Positions 15,442 to 25,160 are shown, counted from the stretch's first letter. The stretch: DNA of 64,000 bases from Bacteroides intestinalis (GCF_003464595.1 NZ_QRZF01000027.1:4106-68105), one strand, 5' to 3'. Notes: generated from the sequence alone by a model not told the origin. A program made the numbers and translations.

Positions 15442-16989
15442 TTATTTTATGATCCATTGTTCTATGTTCCTGGTACGATTACTAAAGTTCACCCCAATTT
15501 TAAATAACTTACGGGAATCGGATTCAAAAGGTAGAGCATATTGTTTTTCTTCTATTTGCCGCAATGCTTCTTCGGCAGTACCTTCGAGCTTGAATTCCAT
15601 AACATAGATATACTTATCTGTTTTCAGCACCAAGTCTATACGTCCCTCAGATGTATGATACTCTGCTTCCGTATAGAAGCCTACCAACTTGAAGATTATA
15701 AACAGCACATTCTGATAATGAAGTTCCAGGTCACTGACAAGCTCATAAGGAGTATCGGCAAAGAAACTTTGCAAACGACGGAAGAAAGCATCGGGTTGCC
15801 CACTCTCTACTTCACGAACAAACTTTTGTATCTCAAACGGAGCTTCCGCTTTGTTAACCCTTGCATAGAATGGCATTAAAAACCTTATAAACCCTTCTTC
15901 GACTTCTCTATTCGGGAACCCCAAACTGTAGGTGCCGAAACGAGAATTGTATCCCTTAATTGTCAAATATCCGCTTTGATAAATCACAGGTATGGGACTA
16001 TCATCATCATAGATACTATTCAAGACATCCACACTGGTTTCTTCGTGAGTCATCTGCTCCAGATCATAATGATTATGCTTCAGCAATTCTACGAGATAAG
16101 TAGGTGTCCCGGTCTCAAACCAATAACTACCAAACTTCATTTTATAAAAGGTATTCAGTACACTGAAAGGATTGTAGATCCCTTCAGAATCTTCTACAAA
16201 ATGGTAGCCATCGTAACACTTCTTCAACTCGACACAAACTTGTTCATACGTCATCTTTTGTACCGTTGCCAGTTCATGCAAATCTTCTTCCAGATTATCA
16301 TGCACTTCTTTCTCCGTTAATCCACAAATAGAGACGAACGGCTCATCCATAGAGATGTCATTCAGGTTATTCAAGTCACTAAAGACACTGATTTTACCAA
16401 ATTTAGTTACTCCCGTCAGCAGAGCAAACCGGATACATCTGTCCATCGTCTTGAGTACACCATAAAAAGGTTTCAGGGTATTACGAAATTCGGTCTGAAG
16501 CTCTTTGTCTCCAATAGCCTGCAACATAGGCTTGTCATACTCGTCAACAAGGATAACAACACCTTCGCCGGTTTGCTTGTAAGCCCGCTCCACTACACCT
16601 GCAAAGCGCAGAGCAAGAGTTACCTCACCCGCACCGGTACCATAAATGGCTTCCCACTCTAACAATGCCTTATTCAGAATATCGTCAAGGCTGTGGGGCG
16701 CATCATATTTCCCGATATTGAGGTCCAGATGCAAAATCGGATGTTTTTTCCATTCTTTCTCCAACTGTTCCAAAGCAAGTCCTTCAAAAAGTTCGCGTGC
16801 ACCCGAGAAGTAAGCCTCTAAAGTAGACAAAAGCAGACTCTTGCCAAAACGCCGCGGCCGACTCAAAAAGTAATAGCTACCAGTCTGCACTAATCTGTAG
16901 ATCAGTGCCGTCTTATCAACATAAAAGTAACCGTTTTTACGAATCTTCTCAAAACTTTGTATGCCGATCGGATAGATTTTATTACCCAT
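15442..16989 (-). CDS. AAA-ATPase-like protein with C-terminal PD-(D/E)XK nuclease-like domain
   Basis: 515 residues from the ATG at 16989, preceded by GGAGAAC as ribosome-binding site; the longer frame to 17022 has no such signal. The N-terminus (YPIGIQSFEKIRKNGYFYVD, then SRPRRFGKSLLLSTL) is the hallmark of the AAA-ATPase-like family PF09820, with GKS as the P-loop. VVILVDEYDKP is the Walker B region. The C-terminus (GRIDLVLKTDKYIYVMEFKL) is the nuclease-like DUF1703 motif. Such genes are abundant and mobile in Bacteroidetes and their function is unsettled. A TATCTTTG box lies upstream on the minus strand (17020-17027). Confidence 0.85.
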   Translation of the reverse strand: MGNKIYPIGIQSFEKIRKNGYFYVDKTALIYRLVQTGSYYFLSRPRRFGKSLLLSTLEAYFSGARELFEGLALEQLEKEWKKHPILHLDLNIGKYDAPHSLDDILNKALLEWEAIYGTGAGEVTLALRFAGVVERAYKQTGEGVVILVDEYDKPMLQAIGDKELQTEFRNTLKPFYGVLKTMDRCIRFALLTGVTKFGKISVFSDLNNLNDISMDEPFVSICGLTEKEVHDNLEEDLHELATVQKMTYEQVCVELKKCYDGYHFVEDSEGIYNPFSVLNTFYKMKFGSYWFETGTPTYLVELLKHNHYDLEQMTHEETSVDVLNSIYDDDSPIPVIYQSGYLTIKGYNSRFGTYSLGFPNREVEEGFIRFLMPFYARVNKAEAPFEIQKFVREVESGQPDAFFRRLQSFFADTPYELVSDLELHYQNVLFIIFKLVGFYTEAEYHTSEGRIDLVLKTDKYIYVMEFKLEGTAEEALRQIEEKQYALPFESDSRKLFKIGVNFSNRTRNIEQWIIK

Positions 16990-17102
16990 GATTTGTTCTC
17001 CTTTTAACGTTAAACGACACAAAGATAATAATGTTTTGTGATAGACAGTGTGACAAAATGAAAAACCTTGCGACAGATAGGGTAAATATCAATTCAATTA
17101 TT

Positions 17103-17110
17103 TATCTTTG
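17103..17110 (+). promoter_or_regulatory. -7 box upstream of sppA
   Basis: TATCTTTG matches TAnnTTTG and lies 40 nt before the sppA start. No convincing -33 TTTG is seen at the right distance. Confidence 0.5.
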
Positions 17111-17150
17111 TTAGCTTTTATAAGTTAGCATACAAAAAACAATAACTACA

Positions 17151-18920
17151 ATGAAAGAATTTTTTAAATTTACGCTTGCCACCATCACAGGTATTATCGT
17201 GTCATGCGTTGTGTTGTTTTTCGTCAGCATCCTGATACTGTTTAGTATGCTGTCTTCGTCGGAGTCTGAAACACAAGTACGCAAGAACTCTGTGATGATG
17301 CTCGACATGAGAGGTATGCTCTCTGAACGCAGTCAGGACAATCCGTTCGACATGTTCCTGAGTGAAGATGAAACCACTTATGGTTTGGATGACATTCTGT
17401 CGTCTATCCAGAAGGCTAAGGATAACGAAAACATCAAAGGTATTTATCTGCAGGCCGGTTCAATGGGCGCAGGTTTTGCTTCCATAGAAGAAATACGCAA
17501 AGCACTGGCTGACTTCAAGACCAGCGGTAAATTCGTAGTAGCTTACGGCGACCAATATTCACAGCGTCTGTATTACCTGGCAAGTGTAGCGGACAAGGTG
17601 ATGCTGAATCCACAAGGTTCAATCGGCTGGTATGGTCTGGCTTCTACTCCGGTTTTCTACAAGGATTTGTTGTCTAAGATTGGTGTGGAAATGCAGGTAT
17701 TCAAAGTAGGTACTTACAAATCGGCTGTAGAACCGTTTATCTCTACCGAAATGAGCCCGGCCAACCGCGAACAGGTAACTGTATTTCTGGATGGCATCTG
17801 GGGACAAATGTTGGGCGACATCTCCGAATCAAGAGGCGTAAGCAAGGAGAAGCTGAACGAAGCTGCCGACAAGATGCTGATGTTCTACCCTGCAGAAGAC
17901 TGCGTGGAATATGGACTTGCAGACACCTTAATATATAAGAATGATGTACGCAACTATCTGAAAACTCTGATAGGCATAGATAAAGATGATCGTATGCCGG
18001 TACTGACTCTGAAAGATATGGTAAACGTAAAGAAAAACGTTCCGAAAGATAAGAGTGGAAACATTGTTGCCGTGTACTATGCGTATGGTGCCATTGATAG
18101 CGGAAGTTCATATGCTGATAGCGAAAATGGAATCAACTCTGAAAAGGTGATCCGCGACTTGCGCAGACTGAAAGAAGACGAAGACGTGAAAGCGGTAGTG
18201 CTGCGTGTGAACTCTCCGGGTGGTAGCGCTTTCGGTTCGGAACAAATATGGTATGCAGTGACCGAGTTGAAAAAAGAAAAACCGGTAATTGTATCTATGG
18301 GGGACTATGCTGCATCAGGCGGATACTATATTTCTTGTAACGCAGACAGCATCGTAGCTGACCCGACCACGCTGACGGGTTCCATCGGTATCTTCGGTAT
18401 GTTCCCCAACGTGAAGGGGCTGACAGACAAGATCGGTCTTTCATTTGACGTTGTGAAGACAAATACATATTCTGACTTCGGAATGATGGGACGTGCACTG
18501 AATGATGGTGAAAAGGCTTTGATGCAAAATATGGTGAACGAGGGTTATGAACTGTTCGTGAAACGTTGTGCAGAAGGACGCGGCATGACTACGGACGAAA
18601 TCAAGAAGATTGCCGAAGGTCGTGTGTGGACAGGCGCCAAAGCCAAAGAACTGGGCTTGGTAGACGAACTGGGCGGACTGGACAAAGCATTGGAAATGGC
18701 TATCGCAAAAGCCGGACTGGATGCTTACACCGTAATGTCTTACCCCGGCAAGAAGAGTTTCTTCGAAACGCTGATGGATACGAATCCGGGTGGATATATC
18801 CAATCTCGTATGCTGAAAGGCAAAGTAGGTGAACTTTACAATCAGTTCGATTGGCTGAATAACTTTGAGAATTACGATAAGATTCAGGCACGCGTTCCGT
18901 TCGAGTTGAACATCAATTAA
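17151..18920 (+). CDS. sppA: Signal peptide peptidase SppA, 67K type
   Basis: This 589-residue membrane-anchored serine protease degrades cleaved signal peptides. It has one N-terminal membrane segment (about residues 8-32) and two tandem ClpP-like domains, as in long-form SppA of Gram-negative bacteria. Lys190 (VGTYKSAVEP) and Ser389 (GDYAASGGYYIS) are the expected Lys-Ser dyad, one from each domain. Length is close to the E. coli enzyme. It is the first gene of a four-gene run sppA-lpxK-pnp-thiL on the plus strand; lpxK follows after 12 nt. Confidence 0.95.
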   Translation: MKEFFKFTLATITGIIVSCVVLFFVSILILFSMLSSSESETQVRKNSVMMLDMRGMLSERSQDNPFDMFLSEDETTYGLDDILSSIQKAKDNENIKGIYLQAGSMGAGFASIEEIRKALADFKTSGKFVVAYGDQYSQRLYYLASVADKVMLNPQGSIGWYGLASTPVFYKDLLSKIGVEMQVFKVGTYKSAVEPFISTEMSPANREQVTVFLDGIWGQMLGDISESRGVSKEKLNEAADKMLMFYPAEDCVEYGLADTLIYKNDVRNYLKTLIGIDKDDRMPVLTLKDMVNVKKNVPKDKSGNIVAVYYAYGAIDSGSSYADSENGINSEKVIRDLRRLKEDEDVKAVVLRVNSPGGSAFGSEQIWYAVTELKKEKPVIVSMGDYAASGGYYISCNADSIVADPTTLTGSIGIFGMFPNVKGLTDKIGLSFDVVKTNTYSDFGMMGRALNDGEKALMQNMVNEGYELFVKRCAEGRGMTTDEIKKIAEGRVWTGAKAKELGLVDELGGLDKALEMAIAKAGLDAYTVMSYPGKKSFFETLMDTNPGGYIQSRMLKGKVGELYNQFDWLNNFENYDKIQARVPFELNIN

Positions 18921-18932
18921 AGAAAGGAGTGG

Positions 18933-20036
18933 ATGGAAGAACCGCTGGTTAAGATACACTATTGGCTATACCCCGTCTCGTGGATTTACGGGATGGGAGT
19001 ATACCTGAGAAATAAACTCTTTGATTGGGGATATTACCAGTCAAAGAGTTTTGACGTACCTGTGGTATGTGTCGGAAACCTCGCTGTAGGCGGAACAGGC
19101 AAGACGCCACACACGGAGTATCTTATCAAGCTGTTGCAACAGACAGGAGCGAACGTTGCCATGCTGAGCCGCGGTTATAAACGGAAAAGCAAGGGATATG
19201 TGCTGGCTACGGAAGAAACAGACGTAAAGAGCATCGGCGACGAACCGTATCAGATAAAAACCAAATTCCCGGATATCCGGGTGGCTGTAGACGAAAATCG
19301 TTGTCATGGCATCGAACAACTAATGAAGTTGGACAATCCCAAAGTGGATGTGGTGTTACTGGACGACGCTTACCAGCACCGGCATGTAAAAGCCGGTCTG
19401 AATATACTGCTGACTGATTTTCACAGGTTGTTCTCAGATGACACCCTGCTTCCGGCAGGACGATTGCGTGAACCGGAAGACGGTAAAAACCGGGCGCATA
19501 TCGTGATCGTAACCAAATGTCCGGAGGATATCAAGCCTATAGATTTCAATATCATCACGAAAAGGCTGAAACTGTACCCATACCAACAACTTTATTTCTC
19601 CTCATTCCGATACGGAGCACTGACACCGCTTTTCGGCAAGAAGCGGAGAACACTCACATCACTGGAAAAAGACGAACAGGTGTTGCTGGTTACAGGAATC
19701 GCTTCGCCCGCACCCTTGGTGGAAAAACTGGAAGCATATACGCCGCATGTGAACATATGTCAGTTTGACGATCACCATGATTTCAGTAACAAGGATCTGC
19801 AAATGATCAAGGAACGCTTCGAGCGTATGGAAGGAAATAAGAAGCTGATAATCACAACAGAAAAGGATGCGACAAGGCTGCAACATCATCCGGCATTGGC
19901 CGAAGCTTTGAAACCGTATCTATACGTTTTGCCTATTGAAATAGAATTTTTACAAAATCAACAACATATATTTAACCAAAATATTATTGGCTATGTTAGA
20001 GCTCATTCAAGAAACAGCAGCTTACCTAAAAGGTAA
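18933..20036 (+). CDS. lpxK: Tetraacyldisaccharide 4'-kinase LpxK
   Basis: LpxK phosphorylates the 4' position of the lipid A disaccharide at the inner membrane. The 367-residue protein has an N-terminal hydrophobic stretch and a P-loop GNLAVGGTGKTPH at residues 48-60, the family signature. DDAYQHRHVK in the middle and TTEKDATRL near the C-terminus are also characteristic. The 3' end overlaps the next gene by 44 bp in another frame, so translation may be coupled. Confidence 0.95.
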   Translation: MEEPLVKIHYWLYPVSWIYGMGVYLRNKLFDWGYYQSKSFDVPVVCVGNLAVGGTGKTPHTEYLIKLLQQTGANVAMLSRGYKRKSKGYVLATEETDVKSIGDEPYQIKTKFPDIRVAVDENRCHGIEQLMKLDNPKVDVVLLDDAYQHRHVKAGLNILLTDFHRLFSDDTLLPAGRLREPEDGKNRAHIVIVTKCPEDIKPIDFNIITKRLKLYPYQQLYFSSFRYGALTPLFGKKRRTLTSLEKDEQVLLVTGIASPAPLVEKLEAYTPHVNICQFDDHHDFSNKDLQMIKERFERMEGNKKLIITTEKDATRLQHHPALAEALKPYLYVLPIEIEFLQNQQHIFNQNIIGYVRAHSRNSSLPKR

Positions 20037-20802
20037 AATGCACACACAACCAGAGACAGCAATTATCCTCGGAACCGGTTTAGGCAGTCTCGCCACCGAA
20101 ATCACTGAGAAGTATGAAATAAAATATGAGGAAATCCCAAACTTCCCCGTATCGACGGTAGAAGGACACAGCGGAAAGCTTATATTCGGAAAGTTAGGCA
20201 ACAAAGATATCATGGCAATGCAGGGACGCTTCCATTACTACGAGGGTTACTCGATGAAAGAAGTAACATTCCCCGTACGTGTGATGCGTGAACTGGGAAT
20301 CAAAACCCTGTTCGTTTCAAATGCCAGTGGTGGTACGAATCCTGATTTTGAAATCGGTGACCTGATGATTATTACGGATCATATCAATTACTTCCCGGAA
20401 CATCCGTTGCGTGGCAAGAACATTCCGTATGGCCCACGTTTCCCGGATATGAGTGAGGCGTATGACAAAGAGCTGATCCGTAAGGCGAATGCTATTGCAG
20501 CAGAAAAAGGAATTAAGGTGCAACACGGCGTATATGTCGGTACGCAAGGTCCGACGTTTGAAACCCCTGCCGAATATAAATTATTCCATATCTTCGGTGC
20601 GGATGCAGTAGGTATGTCTACAGTGCCGGAAGTGATTGTTGCCAATCATTGTGGCATCAAAGTGTTCGGTATCTCCGTAATTACCGACCTCGGTGTGGAA
20701 GGTAAGATTGTGGAAGTAACGCACGAGGAAGTACAGAAAGCTGCCGATGCTGCACAACCGAAGATGACGGAAATTATGAGAGAATTGATAAACAGAGCGT
20801 AA
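19993..20802 (+). CDS. Purine-nucleoside phosphorylase (PNP I type)
   Basis: Phosphorolysis of purine nucleosides in salvage. I start at the ATG at 19993, which gives 269 residues; the longer frame starts two codons earlier at a TTG. The trimeric PNP signatures are present: ILGTGLGSLA (phosphate loop), VEGHSGKLIFG, FVSNASGGTNPDF, YVGTQGPTFETPAE and GMSTVPEVIVANH with the base-binding region. The start lies inside the end of lpxK. The pairing with lpxK and thiL looks like simple clustering without an obvious pathway link. Confidence 0.95.
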   Translation: MLELIQETAAYLKGKMHTQPETAIILGTGLGSLATEITEKYEIKYEEIPNFPVSTVEGHSGKLIFGKLGNKDIMAMQGRFHYYEGYSMKEVTFPVRVMRELGIKTLFVSNASGGTNPDFEIGDLMIITDHINYFPEHPLRGKNIPYGPRFPDMSEAYDKELIRKANAIAAEKGIKVQHGVYVGTQGPTFETPAEYKLFHIFGADAVGMSTVPEVIVANHCGIKVFGISVITDLGVEGKIVEVTHEEVQKAADAAQPKMTEIMRELINRA

Positions 20803-20804
20803 TC

Positions 20805-21872
20805 ATGAGAACAGAAATATCAAGCCTCGGTGAGTTCGGTCTTATCCGCCGCCTTACCGAAGGCATTGAACTGAAGAATGAATCAAGTAAGTACGGTGTA
20901 GGCGACGATGCCGCCGTGCTCTCCTATCCTACCGAAAAGCAGGTTTTGATTACTACCGACTTGCTGATGGAAGGTGTACATTTCGATTTGATTTATGTCC
21001 CACTGAAACATTTAGGCTATAAGGCGGCTGTCGTGAACTTCTCCGACATCTATGCCATGAACGGTACCCCGAAGCAGATAACGGTTTCCCTGGCTCTCTC
21101 CAAGCGCTTCTCCGTAGAAGATATGGAGGAGCTATATGCAGGCATCCGCCTGGCATGTGAGGAGTACGACGTGGATATCGTAGGTGGTGACACTTCTTCC
21201 TCGCTTACAGGACTGGCAATCAGCATCACTTGTATTGGTGAGGCAGATAAGGATAAGGTTGTCTACCGGAATGGTGCCAAAGAGACTGATCTGGTTTGTG
21301 TGACCGGTGACTTGGGTGCGGCATATATGGGTCTACAGCTATTGGAACGCGAAAAGGTGGCATTAAAAGGGAAGACTGATGTGCAGCCTGATTTCTCTGG
21401 AAAAGAGTATCTTCTGGAACGCCAGCTAAAACCGGAGGCACGTCGTGATATCATCGAGAAATTAGCGGAAGAAGGGATTCAACCCACTTCCATGATGGAT
21501 ATCTCAGACGGTTTATCTTCTGAATTGCTGCATATCTGTACGCAAAGTAAAGTAGGCTGCCGCGTTTACGAAGAGCATATTCCTATCGACTACCAGACAG
21601 CTGTCATGGCAGAGGAGTTCAACATGAATCTGACTACATGTGCACTGAACGGTGGTGAGGATTATGAATTGCTATTCACCGTCCCCATCTCTGACCACGA
21701 GAAGATTTCTGAAATGGAGGATGTGAAGCTGATCGGTCATATCACGAAACCGGAACTGGGTTGTGCTTTGATTACCCGCGATGGTCAGGAATTTGAGCTG
21801 AAAGCCCAAGGCTGGAACCCGCTGAAAGACGAAACGACCGAAAATGCAGAAGCAGAAAAGGGAGAAGAATAA
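20805..21872 (+). CDS. thiL: Thiamine-monophosphate kinase ThiL
   Basis: A 355-residue ATP-dependent kinase converting thiamine monophosphate to the diphosphate. The fold signatures of the PurM/ThiL superfamily are clear: GVGDDAAVLS with the metal-binding Asp pair, LLMEGVHFD, NFSDIYAMNG, VGGDTSSS and MMDISDGLSSEL. It starts 2 nt after the pnp stop and ends in a Glu-rich tail. A terminator follows immediately, so this closes the four-gene operon. Confidence 0.95.
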   Translation: MRTEISSLGEFGLIRRLTEGIELKNESSKYGVGDDAAVLSYPTEKQVLITTDLLMEGVHFDLIYVPLKHLGYKAAVVNFSDIYAMNGTPKQITVSLALSKRFSVEDMEELYAGIRLACEEYDVDIVGGDTSSSLTGLAISITCIGEADKDKVVYRNGAKETDLVCVTGDLGAAYMGLQLLEREKVALKGKTDVQPDFSGKEYLLERQLKPEARRDIIEKLAEEGIQPTSMMDISDGLSSELLHICTQSKVGCRVYEEHIPIDYQTAVMAEEFNMNLTTCALNGGEDYELLFTVPISDHEKISEMEDVKLIGHITKPELGCALITRDGQEFELKAQGWNPLKDETTENAEAEKGEE

Positions 21873-21897
21873 AAAAACACTTTTTTTATTAAATTAT

Positions 21898-21940
21898 AAA
21901 CGCTGATACTTAGCCACATAGGCAATTATCAGCGTTTTTT
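21898..21940 (+). terminator. Terminator after thiL
   Basis: An 11-bp stem, AAACGCTGATA (21898-21908) with TATCAGCGTTT (21927-21937), is followed by a T run. It begins 26 nt after the thiL stop. Confidence 0.9.
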
Positions 21941-21953
21941 ATCTCCAAAGCCC

Positions 21954-21983
21954 TTGCACAGTCCAAAAGTTTCACTACCTTTG
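21954..21983 (+). promoter_or_regulatory. tRNA-Phe promoter
   Basis: TTGC at 21954-21957 and TACCTTTG (TAnnTTTG) at 21976-21983 are spaced by 18 nt and lie 21 nt before the tRNA. Confidence 0.7.
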
Positions 21984-22004
21984 CAACCGCAAAAGAGAAA
22001 CAAT

Positions 22005-22077
22005 GGTGCCATAGCTCAGTTGGTAGAGCAAAGGACTGAAAATCCTTGTGTCCCCGGTTCGATTCCTGGTGGCACCA
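22005..22077 (+). tRNA. tRNA-Phe (GAA)
   Basis: A 73-nt cloverleaf. The acceptor arm GGTGCCA pairs with TGGCACC, followed by discriminator A. There is a D-arm with AGCTC...GAGC, an anticodon stem GGA/TCC around a loop with GAA, and a T-arm with GGTTCGATTCC. The 3' CCA is not encoded. Confidence 0.97.
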
Positions 22078-22086
22078 CTCTTAAGA

Positions 22087-22124
22087 AAAAGCGTTGTAAA
22101 TTATTGATTTACAACGCTTTTTTA
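22087..22124. terminator. Bidirectional hairpin between tRNA-Phe and the zinc-ribbon gene
   Basis: AAAAGCGTTGTAAA (22087-22100) pairs with TTTACAACGCTTTT around a 7-nt loop and is followed by T6 on the plus strand. The A-rich left flank gives a T tract on the minus strand, so it can also end the transcript of the convergent gene at 22135. Confidence 0.88.
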
Positions 22125-22134
22125 TTTGATTGAT

Positions 22135-22410
22135 TCATTCCTTACTTTTCCACCTCTTCAACCCCGGAAAAAATCCCCTCATTTTAATCAGTGCTTCCTG
22201 CTCATTAAAGCCAGGATCATCCTTGAAGATTTCTTTCATATGCTTCAAACTGATATCAATCATGCCCTCCATACTGATATCCCCTGTAAATGCTCCGTCT
22301 TTAAAGCAATAGATACAATACTCGTTCATAAGAGAGCCGTCCTTATTCGTCGCTATATCTTCTTTCTTCGTGAGCGGCATACCACAGCTCTGACAATACA
22401 TTTCTTCCAT
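22135..22410 (-). CDS. Small zinc-ribbon protein
   Basis: This 91-residue protein starts MEEMYCQSCGMPL. A second pair follows in EYCIYCFKDG, giving a four-Cys zinc ribbon at residues about 6-36, as in the putative zinc ribbon family PF12674. A helical, charged C-terminus (HMKEIFKDDPGFNEQEALIK) follows. The gene is 40 nt downstream of a VOC-family gene on the same strand and probably shares its transcript. The function of this family is not established. Confidence 0.8.
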   Translation of the reverse strand: MEEMYCQSCGMPLTKKEDIATNKDGSLMNEYCIYCFKDGAFTGDISMEGMIDISLKHMKEIFKDDPGFNEQEALIKMRGFFPGLKRWKSKE

Positions 22411-22450
22411 ACTTATTCTATTGGTATTTAATTTTCAATATATTAGGTGT

Positions 22451-22888
22451 CTAACCTACATTCTTACGGGCATTTATCAACCAGTTAACGCCAAACTTAT
22501 CGGTAAACATCCCAAAATAATCTCCCCAATGTGCTTCACTCATAGGCATTGTCACGCGGCCATCTGTTGATAGCCCGGCAAACAATCTATCTGCCTCTTC
22601 CCTATTATCAGCTTCTATATATAAAGAGAAGTTGTTACCGAAAACTGTATTTTGCGCCATATAACCGCAAACATCCGCGCCCATCAAAACGGTTTCCTTT
22701 GCAATAGGCAAACAGATATTCTCTATTTTATTTTTCTCGCCCTCAGGAATCGGAGGCATACCATCCTGCTGAGGAATATCTCCATATCTGCCCACAAAAG
22801 TAAATTCTACACCAAAAGCTGATTTATAAAAATTGAATGCTTCTTCGCAATTGCCATTAAAGAGAAGGTAAAAATTGATTTTTGCCAT
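22451..22888 (-). CDS. VOC family protein (PhnB/glyoxalase-like)
   Basis: A 145-residue protein of the vicinal oxygen chelate fold. It begins INFYLLFNGNCEEAFNFYKSAFG, the classic paired beta-alpha-beta opening of PhnB-like members. It ends with EAHWGDYFGMFTDKFGVNWLIN, typical of the second module. Substrates of this subfamily are unknown. It is the first gene of a two-gene unit with the zinc-ribbon gene. Confidence 0.85.
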   Translation of the reverse strand: MAKINFYLLFNGNCEEAFNFYKSAFGVEFTFVGRYGDIPQQDGMPPIPEGEKNKIENICLPIAKETVLMGADVCGYMAQNTVFGNNFSLYIEADNREEADRLFAGLSTDGRVTMPMSEAHWGDYFGMFTDKFGVNWLINARKNVG

Positions 22889-22948
22889 TTAGTTACGTTT
22901 TTAAGTATTAAGTCTATAAAGATTTATATGACATTTATCGTCATTTCA

Positions 22949-22979
22949 CAAATATAAGAATTTCTCTCTGATTCACAAG
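22949..22979 (-). promoter_or_regulatory. Promoter for the VOC/zinc-ribbon unit
   Basis: On the minus strand CTTG (22976-22979) is followed after 19 nt by TATATTTG (22949-22956). The start codon at 22888 is 60 nt downstream. Confidence 0.55.
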
Positions 22980-23123
22980 AACGACCCACTCCAAAACGCA
23001 ATAAAACAGAATTTTATTGCAAAACCTGACGTATTCAGAAGGTAAATAAACAAGGTAAAAATATTAAAGTTAACCCTCTAAAATTATTTTTCTCAAACAA
23101 TGGAAAATCACGAAAAAAAGCAG

Positions 23124-23131
23124 TAGATTTG
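23124..23131 (+). promoter_or_regulatory. -7 box upstream of the TPR histidine kinase gene
   Basis: TAGATTTG fits TAnnTTTG and lies 25 nt before the start codon. I see no clear -33 element. Confidence 0.45.
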
Positions 23132-23156
23132 CGCCATTACAAAGTAGCAACATATT

Positions 23157-25160
23157 ATGCGACATTTACTAACTACTATATTTATACTTATTAGCTCGAC
23201 CGCGCTTGCCTCCAATCTGACCCAGGCAGCAGATAGTCTTCTAGGTGTTTTAAAAAACACCCAATCTCCCGAGCAGAGAGTCCAAATATATAGAAATCTG
23301 GCAGACATATACTCGGAAAGCCCTGAAGCCAGAACCTATCTATTGAAGATGTATCAGGAAGCATCAACAATCAATGACAGAAAGAGCATGTTAAATGCAC
23401 TTGATGACATTCTGACTACCGGAATCTATGATTACAATAAAGATACGATAGCCAAATATACCAAACTTTTTGAAAAAATAGCAACTGAAGAAGAACTTAA
23501 AAGTTTATTGCCTTTTTATCGTATGCGTACTTTCGATTCGCGGTGCTACTCCGGAGAAAGAGACAAAGCCATCAAAGAAGAAATAAGTTCTCAAAATTCA
23601 AAGGCAAATGGAAAAGAAGACATTTACAATCAGGTAGTATCAGCTTATAATATGGGCACAAGTTTCTATATGAGCGACCAATATGCAAAGGCAATTCCTT
23701 ATTTGGATAAGGCTATGAAACTTGCAGAATCACTCCCCGAAAAAGACAAATATATCTATAAGAAATTCATTACCTGGAGGGTGTGTTTTACATATGGCCA
23801 GACCGGAAAGGGTAAAGAGGCTGTGAAAATCATGGAACAGCTCATTAATATGGTAGAACATAAATATAGAACTGATTACCAAAAACAACGACCATTCTAT
23901 AATATAGACCCATATCTTCTTCAGTACTATTCATTTTTGATTAGTAGTTTGCCGTATTTAACATTGGAGCAAGAAAAAACATACTGGAAACGTATTCAAA
24001 AAATTGGCAAGAATTTGACCAATGACCTGGATAAATATAATTATTATCTTTGTGCCAATAACTATTATTCCAATAATCATACAGAAAAAGATTATTATAA
24101 AGCAATAGCAGCCAATGATAGCCTTATTAAGTTTGCTACTACATTAGCCCCATTGAATTTGCCGGGACTATACAATATCAATTCAATGACTTATGAAGCA
24201 GTCAAAGATTATCAGAATGCACTGAAATATCTGAAGATTTCACATCAGATTCAAGACTCACTGAGTACGGAAGCTACACACAAGCAACTCAATGAATTGC
24301 AGGTAAAGTATGATATGAATGCACTCAATAATGAGAAGACTATGCTGGAAATTAAGAATAAGAAGACCATGCTTACTTCTCTCAGCATTTTATTGATAAT
24401 CGTAGTCGCCATCTGTACCTATTTATATTTCTCCTGGAAAAAAGAGAAAAGGATGAAGATGGAACTGAAAGCCTTACATCTCAAAGCACAGGAAAGCGAA
24501 AAGATGAAGCAATCGTTCATCAACTCCATTTGTCACGAGATACGTACTCCGCTCAACGCTATTGTCGGATTCTCCGATCTGATCATGAATGAAGAGATAG
24601 ATGCGGAAATGCGAAAAGAGTTTCCTCCGGAAATTCAAAAGAATACAGTATTGCTGACAAGTCTCATTAACAGCATGTTGGAAGTTGCAAATCTGGATGT
24701 TTCAGAAGAAAAGCTCCCATGCAAACCCATAGATCTTAAGAATATCTGTGTACATGAAATGAAGCAGCTTAAGAAAAAGGAAGGTATAGAATATAAATTA
24801 GAGATTACAGAAGAGAGTATGATTATTCCAAGCAATGCTCAATACCTGACGCAGGTTATTGAACATTTGCTGAGTAATGCCAATAAATTCACAGAAAAAG
24901 GCCAGATCACTTTAGGATATAGAGTGAATCAATCAAAAGAGGAAATCTCAATATATGTCAGCGATACCGGTTGCGGAATCCCGCAAGAGAAGCATGAAGA
25001 AGTATTCAATCGATTCTCCAAGCTTGACACTTTTATGCCCGGCAATGGACTGGGATTGTATCTCTGCCGGCTCATCACAAAACGACTTGCCGGAGAGATA
25101 AAAATAGATCCTGCATATAAGGAAGGTACACGGATGATTGTTACTCTACCCATCAAATAG
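23157..25160 (+). CDS. TPR-containing sensor histidine kinase
   Basis: A 667-residue membrane kinase. After a signal peptide (about 1-20), residues 25-390 are helical repeats of TPR type (for example SMYNMG-like YNMGTSFYMSDQYAKAIPYLDKA). One membrane segment follows at about 403-425, then a coiled-coil linker. HisKA has phospho-acceptor His460 in CHEIRTPLNAIVGFSD, and the HATPase domain has DTGCGIPQEKHEEVF and GNGLGLYLC. There is no receiver domain and no adjacent response regulator, so the output partner must be elsewhere. The stimulus is unknown. The convergent MATE gene ends 12 nt away. Confidence 0.9.
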   Translation: MRHLLTTIFILISSTALASNLTQAADSLLGVLKNTQSPEQRVQIYRNLADIYSESPEARTYLLKMYQEASTINDRKSMLNALDDILTTGIYDYNKDTIAKYTKLFEKIATEEELKSLLPFYRMRTFDSRCYSGERDKAIKEEISSQNSKANGKEDIYNQVVSAYNMGTSFYMSDQYAKAIPYLDKAMKLAESLPEKDKYIYKKFITWRVCFTYGQTGKGKEAVKIMEQLINMVEHKYRTDYQKQRPFYNIDPYLLQYYSFLISSLPYLTLEQEKTYWKRIQKIGKNLTNDLDKYNYYLCANNYYSNNHTEKDYYKAIAANDSLIKFATTLAPLNLPGLYNINSMTYEAVKDYQNALKYLKISHQIQDSLSTEATHKQLNELQVKYDMNALNNEKTMLEIKNKKTMLTSLSILLIIVVAICTYLYFSWKKEKRMKMELKALHLKAQESEKMKQSFINSICHEIRTPLNAIVGFSDLIMNEEIDAEMRKEFPPEIQKNTVLLTSLINSMLEVANLDVSEEKLPCKPIDLKNICVHEMKQLKKKEGIEYKLEITEESMIIPSNAQYLTQVIEHLLSNANKFTEKGQITLGYRVNQSKEEISIYVSDTGCGIPQEKHEEVFNRFSKLDTFMPGNGLGLYLCRLITKRLAGEIKIDPAYKEGTRMIVTLPIK

